Below are positions 7,107 to 13,275 of a stretch of DNA of 13,275 nt, in pieces. The DNA comes from Chrysochromulina tobinii. Lineage: Eukaryota; Haptophyta; Prymnesiales; Chrysochromulinaceae. Within the stretch, counting starts at the first letter, position 1; each line of letters opens with the position of its first letter. The notes beneath the pieces were generated by a model. That model was not told the DNA's origin. It was given only the letters and a program-made list of their open reading frames with translations, and searched no databases. Location of the stretch: positions 1 to 13,275 of the forward strand of contig JWZX01001790.1 of NCBI GenBank assembly GCA_001275005.1. The letters run 5' to 3'. Both the position numbers and the translations under genes were made by a program.

Positions 7107-10100
7107 TCAGCTACGCAGGGAGGCGAGAATCTCGGCCACGGCGACCTGGGACTCGGGCTGCACAGCGCCAAGCAGGCCAGCCAGCTTGGCCACTGCCCCA
7201 TGGAGGCGTTCGATCTCCTCCGGGTTGGCGCGGTGACCAGTGCGGGGACGTGCGTCTTCGGCCTCACGGGTGCTGCGCGCCGCGCCGGCACCGTTGCCCG
7301 TGTTCCGGTCGTTGCCCGTCTCGCGCGTAGCGAGGGAAGCGCGGTTCTGGGCCCAGAGAGACATCTTCATCGACTTGCCGACGATAGGGTCGACTTTGCC
7401 CTCGATGCGGTCGAAAGACCAGTTCGCAACCGCCTTGACGAAATCGAGGATGAAGAAGGCAAGCAGGTTGTAGATGAGCGTGATGAGAACGACCGGGAAC
7501 GGCGTCGCCCAAAAGGAGATCGTATCTGCCTTGAGCAGCGAGCCGAGCAGTGTGGTTGCCCCGATGGAGACGCAGAAGGCGACGAAGAGCTCCTTACCGG
7601 GCAGCGATTCCCAAAAGAAGCCTTCATTGCGGCAGGCAAGGAGGGTGAGGAAGCCAGCCCATGAAAGCGAGATGTACATCATCGTCTCCATCTCGGAGAA
7701 TTGGAGCGGCGTGTGGTATCCCAAGGCCCAGATCAGGTTCATCGGCGCGGGCTGCTGCGACGCGGGGAGCATGGCCGAGTAGCCGATGATCAGATAGAGG
7801 AGCTGGAGCAGCGCGACCGTGACGCAGAGCACGGAGGCGAGTGCGTACAGCCGGCGCATGTTCCACGTCATGGGGATGCGTGAGTCCTTGACGTTATCCC
7901 ACGCGACCGTGATCATGCAGATGTCGTTGAACATGATCATGAACACGAGCTGCAGGATGTTGAGCAGGAAGTAGTTGGGGATGGCCACGCTGTTCATGTC
8001 GACGACCACGTCGTTGTTCTGCGAGAGCTGGTCGATCTGGCACGTCGTCTCGGTTCCCGCGGGCAGGCAAGTGGACGAGCCGAGCACTGTGGTGGTCGCG
8101 CAGAGCATCTGCTCGGCTGTGCTGTTGTAGTAGCCGCCGGGCACGTTGAACAGGGTCTGGCAGTTGAGGTGTTCGAGCGGGTTGAAGGCGGCGACTGAGA
8201 TGACGAAGAAGAGGGCGAGCATGAGGGAAGAGGCCACGCGGTACGTGAGGTAGTTCTTCATGCGCTGGAAGATCTTGCGAGAGAGTCGGATGGCTACAAT
8301 GATGGTGCTCAGGCCTTCCTCCATGAGCACGATGTCGGCGGCCGCGCAGGCCGCATCCGTCGCGCCCTGCACAGCGATGCCCACGTCGGCCTTCTTGAGG
8401 GCGGGAGCGTCGTTCACGCCATCGCCCGTCATGCCCACAGTCCAGCCGCGCCGGCGCAGGATGTCGATGATCAGGAACTTATGCTCGGGGAACATGCCCG
8501 CGAAGCCGTCGGCCACCTCGATGTTGTCCATCGCGCGAACCGAGTCCACATCAGATGCATCGGCGGTTTCCGGGAGCGCGTTTGCACCGAACACGGAGGT
8601 GCCCATTCCGAGAGTACGGCACGTCTCGCGCGCGATGGCGAGCTGGTCGCCCGTGATCATCTTGACGCCCACGCCGAGCTTGTTCGCGTTCTCGATAGTG
8701 GCCTTGGTGTCGGGGCGAGGCGGGTCGAGGAAAGTGATCAGCCCGGCGAAGTTCCACCGCTTCTGTGCGTCGGTGACAGCGACGGCGATGCAGCGCACGC
8801 CACGCTCGGCGTAGTCGTCGATGGCACGCTCGATGGGTTCGCGGATCTCGTGGAAGTTGTACGCCATCTTGAGCACCACGGGCGGCGCGCCCTTGGTCAC
8901 GTCGAACTCGCGTCCACTCGGGTCGCGGAGCGTGGCGGTCGTGCGCTTGATCGATGGGTCAAAGGGCGAATAGTCAAGCTGCACAAAGGAGTCGAGCTCG
9001 TTGAGCATCGGCTGGGCGGCGCCGAGCACGAGCCGGTCCAGTGCGTCCTTGGGCGTCTCACGCCACTTGGTGGCGAGGGCAGAGTACCGGAGTACTGCGG
9101 TCGCCGCCTCGGACAACGCGCAGCCGTGCGGCCACTGGTGCGCCTGGCCGTCCGTGGTCACAATCTCTTGCATGACCATCTTGTTGAGGGTGAGGGTGCC
9201 CGTCTTGTCCGAGCAGAGCATCGCCATGCCCGCGAGCTCCTCAATCGACGAGAGCCGCGTGACGATCGCGTTGTGCTCGGCGAGCGTGCGGCCGCCAAGC
9301 GCGAGGGTCGACGTGCACACGACTTGGTTCGCGATGGGCACGACCGCGACGAGCAGCACGACCGCCTGCGTGATCACAGTCTCGATGCCGTTCTGGCGCT
9401 CGCCCAGCACGGCACAGATGGCGATGATGCACGGCACGCCAAAGGAGCAGATGGACATGAGGATCTGCATCAGGATCTTGTCGAGATTCGACACGTCGTT
9501 GACGGAGTTGAGTAGCGAGGCAGTCTTGCCAAAAAAGGTGTTGGCGCCCGTCGACTCGACGATCGCCTCGATCTCACCGGTGGAGACGGTCGAGCCCATC
9601 TTGGCCACGTCGCCCTCGCGCATCTTCACGGGCAGCGACTCGCCCGTGAGCGCCGCCTGGTCGACGCCAATCTCCTTGCCGTGGAGGAGCCGGCAGTCGG
9701 CGGGTACCGCGCCACCGAGGGCGAGCACAACGAGGTCGCCGGGCACGAGGTCGCGGCCTGGGATGACCTGCCAGCGGCCGTCGCGCTTCACGTTGGCCTT
9801 GGGTGCGAGGCTCTTCTTGAGCGCATCCACCGCGTCGCCCGCCTTAGCCTCCTCATGCCAACCCACAACGGCATTCATAACCTGGAGCAGCATGAGCACG
9901 CCAAAGTCTACCAGGTGCTCTGTCGGTCCTTCGGCGCCCTCGAGGCCCTGGGCAACCTTCTGAATGCCGACGGCCAGCTCGACGACGATACCCACCCAGA
10001 TGAGCAGCGCCATCGGCGTGACGAAGGCCAGCAGGAGCAGTACCAACTGCCAGTGGCGAGGCAAGGAGCAAGGGCGCAGCAAGTGAGATTGATGGGGAGT

Positions 10101-10380
10101 GAGGAAATCGCGCGTTCACGCGGCGCGTGACCGCACGCGCGGCGCGTGGCCGCACCTTGCTCTTCTTGTTCTCGGGGAGCGCGTTCGGACCCCACTCAGC
10201 GAAGAGCTCGCGGGCCTGCGCAGTGGTCAGGCCGTCGGGTCCCGTAATTGGATGAACCCCGTTTTGATGAATCGCTTCGTGGCCGTGGTCCTTGTTCGCG
10301 CCCGCAACGAGCGGCTCGTTGAGGCCATCGTCGTTCGCAGAGTTTCGCATCTCAAGGATGCGCATGGTGGGAGTCGGCAT
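7107..10380 (-). CDS. plasma-membrane H+-ATPase (P-type, P3A)
   Basis: This pump hydrolyses ATP through an aspartyl-phosphate and exports protons, energising uptake at the cell surface. Exon 1 (10380-10156) carries the N-terminal domain ending NALPENKKSK. A GT-AG phase-0 intron of 109 nt (10155-10047) follows. Exon 2 (10046-7107) encodes the rest, about 1054 residues in all. Visible motifs: TGES (9636-9647, A domain), CSDKTGTLTLNKM with the phosphorylated Asp (DKTGT 9195-9209), KGAPP (nucleotide site), and TGDGVNDAPALKKADVGIAV (GDGVND 8409-8426). FNDICMITVAWDNV in M6 has the Asp matching the proton-binding Asp of plant AHA2. LNKM after DKTGT and the missing metal-ATPase motifs favour P3A. Oddities: M4 reads PIANQVV where the family usually has PIAM; the M5-M6 loop is long and Cys-rich; the C-tail lacks the plant 14-3-3-binding end. 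The start could be the ATG at 10380, 10365 or 10350. Confidence 0.95.
10047..10155 (-). other. H+-ATPase intron
   Basis: The intron is 109 nt and phase 0, from AAG|GTGCGG to CTGGCAG|TTGGTA. Splicing joins NALPENKKSK to LVLLLLAFVTPMALLIW, placing M1 directly after the conserved N-domain as in other P3A pumps. It removes the apparent TTG start at 10082. Confidence 0.85.
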
Positions 10381-10617
10381 CCCCGTCAGGGCGCACCCCC
10401 GAGAGCCGCGTGTTTCGGTGCCTCCGACGCCGCGGTTTGATGACGCCGAACGTTTTTTCTCAAGGGATCTTTGTGTGACATACATGTAGCCCGTCCTGGA
10501 GAGAGAGAGGGCACCTCGCCAGTCACTTTGGTCCACGCCACCTTCACACATACTCGCCTAGAGGAGAGCACCAGCTGGAGAGCACGGACCGATGAGATCG
10601 CCCAACGCAACGCACTA
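10381..10617. promoter_or_regulatory. divergent promoter region
   Basis: The H+-ATPase start (10380, minus) and the proline dehydrogenase start (10618, plus) face away from each other across 237 bp, so this stretch should hold both promoters and 5' leaders. The proline dehydrogenase frame is open upstream to an ATG at 10471, which would leave only 90 bp. I see no TATA box or clear paired motif. Confidence 0.5.
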
Positions 10618-11943
10618 ATGACCTCGCCTCTCCGTATGCAGACTGCCAGTGGCCTCTCCTCTCTGCCCTTGCCTGCGCTGCTACGATCGGCCGCGGTGCT
10701 GCACGCGTGCGCGTCGGACACGCTCGTGCGGTTCACCAAATCGGTACTCTCCAAGGCCATCGCTGGGCACGGCCCCCCCTTGGTTGGCGCGGCGGCGCTG
10801 GCCGCCACGAGGGCGACCGCCTTCACTCAGTTTGTGGCGGGCACGTCGCTCGCCGACGCTCAGCGACGCGCCCAGGCACTGGGTCGTTACAATGTGCGCT
10901 GCATCATAGATCACTCCACTGAAGAGCTCGAGGGCCTCGAGGCGCGGCAGGCCATCATTCGAGCCAAGGTGGCCTTGCTGCACGAGCTGCAAGCAGGCCT
11001 CGGCCCGCAGTGCGCCTTCGTGCCGCTCAAGCTCACGGCGCTCATTTCGCCCTCGCTGCTCGAGCGCCTCACCATCGGCGTGGCCGCCGCGGATGAGGCC
11101 GTGGCCGCGGCGCCGGAGGCGCACGATGCGGATGCTGCCCTCGCGCTCGCTGCTGACGCAGCGAAGCTGAGCAGTGCTGAGCGCCACGAGCTGACCAACT
11201 CGCGAGCCATCATGCGCGAGCTGTGCATGGGTGCGCGCGGCGCGGGCATAGGATTGCTCCTCGACGCCGAGCAGACGCCGCGCCAGCCCGCGATCCGACT
11301 CATCGCACGTTCACTCGCAGCCGAATTCAACCGACCACCGCACGCACCCCTCGTGTACGACACGCACCAGTGTTACCTGTTGGGCGCCGAGGAGCGCGTG
11401 CGGCACGAGCTGAACCTTGCGCGCGCTGGCGGCTATACGCTCGCCGTCAAACTCGTGCGTGGCGCGTACCGCGGCTCAGAGGAAGCGATGAAGCTGCAGC
11501 CAACCAAGCGCGCGACCGACCTCACGTACGATGCGTGCGCGATGCTGCTCCTCGAGGCGAGTACGAGTAGTGCACCGCCGGCGCAGAGCAGCGGCGGCGC
11601 GCTGGCGGGCACGGCGACGCCTGCCGCCGCGGCGCTGCTGCTCGCGACCCACAACCGCGAGTCGGTGCGAAAGGTGGTTGAGCGCATGCGCGAACGCGGA
11701 GTGTCGCCCAGCCATGAGCGCGTGCACCTCGCTCAGATCTTGGGCATGGCGGATGACGTGACGCTCACGCTGGGGCTCGAGGGTTTCAACGCGCTCAAGC
11801 TTGTGCCCTTCGGCGCTTTTGAGGAGGTGCTCCCGTGGCTGCTCCGCAGGCTCGAGGAGAATCAGGATGGCCTGGCCGCCGCTGCCGATGAGCGGCCGCT
11901 GCTGCGGAGAGAGCTCGGGCGGCGGCTTGGGCTTGTGGCGTAG
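10618..11943 (+). CDS. PRODH: proline dehydrogenase (FAD, mitochondrial)
   Basis: It oxidises proline to pyrroline-5-carboxylate with FAD, the first step of proline catabolism, normally on the mitochondrial inner membrane. The protein is 441 residues with a PRODH beta/alpha-barrel. Motifs, counting from the ATG at 10618: FTKS near the N-terminus, LLLDAEQTPRQPAIRL (Asp 216), VYDTHQCYLLGA, KLVRGAYRGSEE (from Lys 278), TKRATDLTYDACA, ATHNRESV (343-350), LAQILGMADDVTLTL and LLRRLEENQDG (Arg 410, Arg 411, Asn 415). The last is the substrate-binding RRxxEN signature. A family-like helix (LLRSAAVLHACASDTLVRF) starts about 20 residues in, and the N-terminus before it has no acidic residues, fitting a mitochondrial presequence. 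The ATG at 10471 is in frame and would add 49 residues. A Ser/Ala/Gly-rich insert (about 320-340) precedes ATHN. No intron is needed. Confidence 0.95.
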   Translation: MTSPLRMQTASGLSSLPLPALLRSAAVLHACASDTLVRFTKSVLSKAIAGHGPPLVGAAALAATRATAFTQFVAGTSLADAQRRAQALGRYNVRCIIDHSTEELEGLEARQAIIRAKVALLHELQAGLGPQCAFVPLKLTALISPSLLERLTIGVAAADEAVAAAPEAHDADAALALAADAAKLSSAERHELTNSRAIMRELCMGARGAGIGLLLDAEQTPRQPAIRLIARSLAAEFNRPPHAPLVYDTHQCYLLGAEERVRHELNLARAGGYTLAVKLVRGAYRGSEEAMKLQPTKRATDLTYDACAMLLLEASTSSAPPAQSSGGALAGTATPAAAALLLATHNRESVRKVVERMRERGVSPSHERVHLAQILGMADDVTLTLGLEGFNALKLVPFGAFEEVLPWLLRRLEENQDGLAAAADERPLLRRELGRRLGLVA

Positions 11944-12337
11944 TCGGAACAGGCTTCGCTCGCAGCTAGCGTGTTCATATGTTTCGAAGGACGCGAAACG
12001 ACGTGGGCTCTGGCGCGGCGGGGGGCGGTGACGAAAAAATCCGAGCAACAGCTGTACGAAATCAACTGTCGAGCGAAGCTTGTCGAGCGGTCGACAGGTG
12101 TCTTGCCCAGATGCGGCATGCGGCCTTGCGGCGGCTCGACCTGTCCTAAACTCCGCTCCTAAGATGTGTTCCAGACTCGTAATGTGCGAATGTGCGCGGC
12201 CGCGAAGACTTGACCTGACTTGACTGGATTTGACTTGACTTGCTCTGACACAAAGCGTTCCTCTGATTGCTTTCTGATTGCTCAATTGAGGGGGCTCGCG
12301 CTCCCTCCGATCTCCACGACTTCGCACGACGGAATTC
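11944..12337. other. spacer with simple repeats
   Basis: This is the 3' flank of proline dehydrogenase and the upstream region of CHLM. I see no gene. It holds an 8-bp tandem AATGTGCG at 12181-12196 and about five TTGAC-type words in a row at 12207-12242 (GACTTGACCTGACTTGACTG...). A weak inverted pair CTGTCGA/TCGACAG also lies around 12066-12100. Confidence 0.5.
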
Positions 12338-13141
12338 ATGCTTGCCCTCACGACGATCGCGGCCACGGCGCTCAATGTGGGTTATCCGCGTGGGCTGGTC
12401 GGCGTGCAGCAGCAGAAGTTGGCAGCGGCTCGCTGCAGTGGCCCTCGCGCGGTCGCGGTCGACGACAAGGCCGAGGTCGAGGAGTACTTTAACAACGAGG
12501 GCTTCAACCGCTGGTCACGCATCTATTCGGATGATGGCGAGGTGAACACAGTGCAGCTCGACATCCGCGAGGGCCACGCGCAGACTGTCGATAAGGTGCT
12601 CGGCTGGGTGGACGCTGACGGCTCCGCGAAGAGGGGCGAGACGTTTGCTGATGCAGGCTGTGGCGTGGGCTCCCTCTCGCTCCCGCTCGCGCAGCGCGGC
12701 GCGAAGGTGACGGCGAGTGACATATCTGCTGCGATGGTAGAGGAGGCAGCTAAACGTGCTACCAAGGCGGGGCTGAGCGATCGCGCCTCCTTCTCGACGT
12801 CGGACCTTGAGAACATCGAGGGCAAGTACGACACCGTCACATGCATCGACGTGATGATCCACTACCCGCAGGACAAGATGGCCCAGATGGTGCAGGGCCT
12901 AGCGCAGAAGGCGGACAAGCGGCTCATCATCTCGTTCGCGCCGGACACGTGGTACTACCGTGCGCTCAAGTCCTTTGGCGAGCTCTTCCCGGGGCCGAGC
13001 AAGACGACGCGCGCCTACTTGCACAGCGAGGAGGCTGTCGTCGATGCGCTCAATGCCGCTGGCTTCGAGCTCGCGCGCACCGAGATGACGGGCACAAAAT
13101 TCTACTTCTCGCGCCTGCTTGAGGCGAAGAAGCGGGCCTGA
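12338..13141 (+). CDS. CHLM: Mg-protoporphyrin IX methyltransferase
   Basis: It transfers a methyl group from S-adenosylmethionine to Mg-protoporphyrin IX, making the monomethyl ester in chlorophyll synthesis, in the plastid. The protein has 267 residues. About 45 N-terminal residues form targeting sequence, and the mature part matches the length of cyanobacterial ChlM. Diagnostic stretches: EEYFNNEGFNRWSRIY, EVNTVQLDIREGHAQTVD, SAM motif I DAGCGVGSLSLPLA (from residue 105), VTASDISAAMVEEA, CIDVMIHYPQ, ISFAPDTWYYR (about 198-208), ELFPGPSKTTRAYLH and TKFYFSRLLEAKK. The N-terminus opens with a mildly hydrophobic MLALTTIAATALN, then a region with basic and small residues. This fits signal plus transit peptide import into a secondary plastid, but a plain transit peptide is possible. 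No intron is visible. It lies downstream of proline dehydrogenase on the same strand, with no functional link expected. Confidence 0.97.
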   Translation: MLALTTIAATALNVGYPRGLVGVQQQKLAAARCSGPRAVAVDDKAEVEEYFNNEGFNRWSRIYSDDGEVNTVQLDIREGHAQTVDKVLGWVDADGSAKRGETFADAGCGVGSLSLPLAQRGAKVTASDISAAMVEEAAKRATKAGLSDRASFSTSDLENIEGKYDTVTCIDVMIHYPQDKMAQMVQGLAQKADKRLIISFAPDTWYYRALKSFGELFPGPSKTTRAYLHSEEAVVDALNAAGFELARTEMTGTKFYFSRLLEAKKRA

Positions 13142-13275
13142 GCGAGGGATCGAGCTCTTGTCCAAAAGATTTTTTGGTGCCGGTGTCTGATGAGCTTGGG
13201 GTTAGAGGGTTGATTGAGCATGGTTATAACTGAGTACGAGCACTGGTTGGTTGTCAGGCAGAGCCGACGGCGACG

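Noticed and set aside
8481-9515. 344-codon open frame on the plus strand
   Set aside because: It lies wholly antisense to the H+-ATPase nucleotide and phosphorylation domains. Its Arg/His/Glu-rich composition is typical of the reverse strand of GC-rich coding sequence.
10047-10082. TTG start for the H+-ATPase at 10082
   Set aside because: The N-terminal domain is upstream in another frame, and a GT-AG intron with matching phase joins them. The codons after 10082 are the end of that intron.
11476-12375. 299-codon minus-strand open frame
   Set aside because: It is antisense to the conserved proline dehydrogenase C-terminus, and its remainder is spacer with simple repeats.

Overview
This window looks like nuclear DNA of a GC-rich photosynthetic eukaryotic alga. 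One gene is a confident magnesium-protoporphyrin IX methyltransferase, a chlorophyll-pathway enzyme. Several genes carry short introns of 57-143 nt, most with clear GT-AG borders, and a plasma-membrane P3A H+-ATPase of protist type is present. A haptophyte or another alga with a secondary plastid is my best guess from composition, intron style and the N-terminus of the methyltransferase. That is inference: no marker gene fixes the lineage.

Layout. 1-478: no convincing gene. 479-1074 (minus): a small unrecognised two-exon gene. 1309-2918 (plus), possibly to 3160: a protein with an N-terminal PAR-binding zinc finger (PBZ) of pattern C-x5-C-x6-H-x5-H, followed by a domain whose motif order resembles the uracil-DNA glycosylase superfamily. 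It may be an undescribed DNA-repair protein. 3161-3924: non-coding and rich in degenerate repeats, including a 30-bp inverted repeat. 3925-6554 (minus): a four-exon, membrane-anchored PhoD-type alkaline phosphatase. 6555-7106: intergenic with a G-rich tract. 7107-10380 (minus): a two-exon P3A H+-ATPase. 10381-10617: a short divergent promoter region. 10618-11943 (plus): proline dehydrogenase. 11944-12337: spacer. 12338-13141 (plus): CHLM. 13142-13275: 3' flank.

The genes form no single pathway, as expected for a eukaryotic chromosome. PhoD (external organic phosphate) and the H+-ATPase (membrane energisation) both act at the cell surface; proline dehydrogenase and CHLM are mitochondrial and plastid enzymes.

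The most interesting structure is in the PhoD gene. Its second intron consists of two tandem units, each starting with GT and ending with AG, and each start repeats the first bases of the downstream exon. This looks like an intron made by tandem duplication of a segment containing AGGT. The internal AG|GT junction could act as a zero-length exon, or recursive splice point. The other two introns of the gene also show shorter duplications at their borders.
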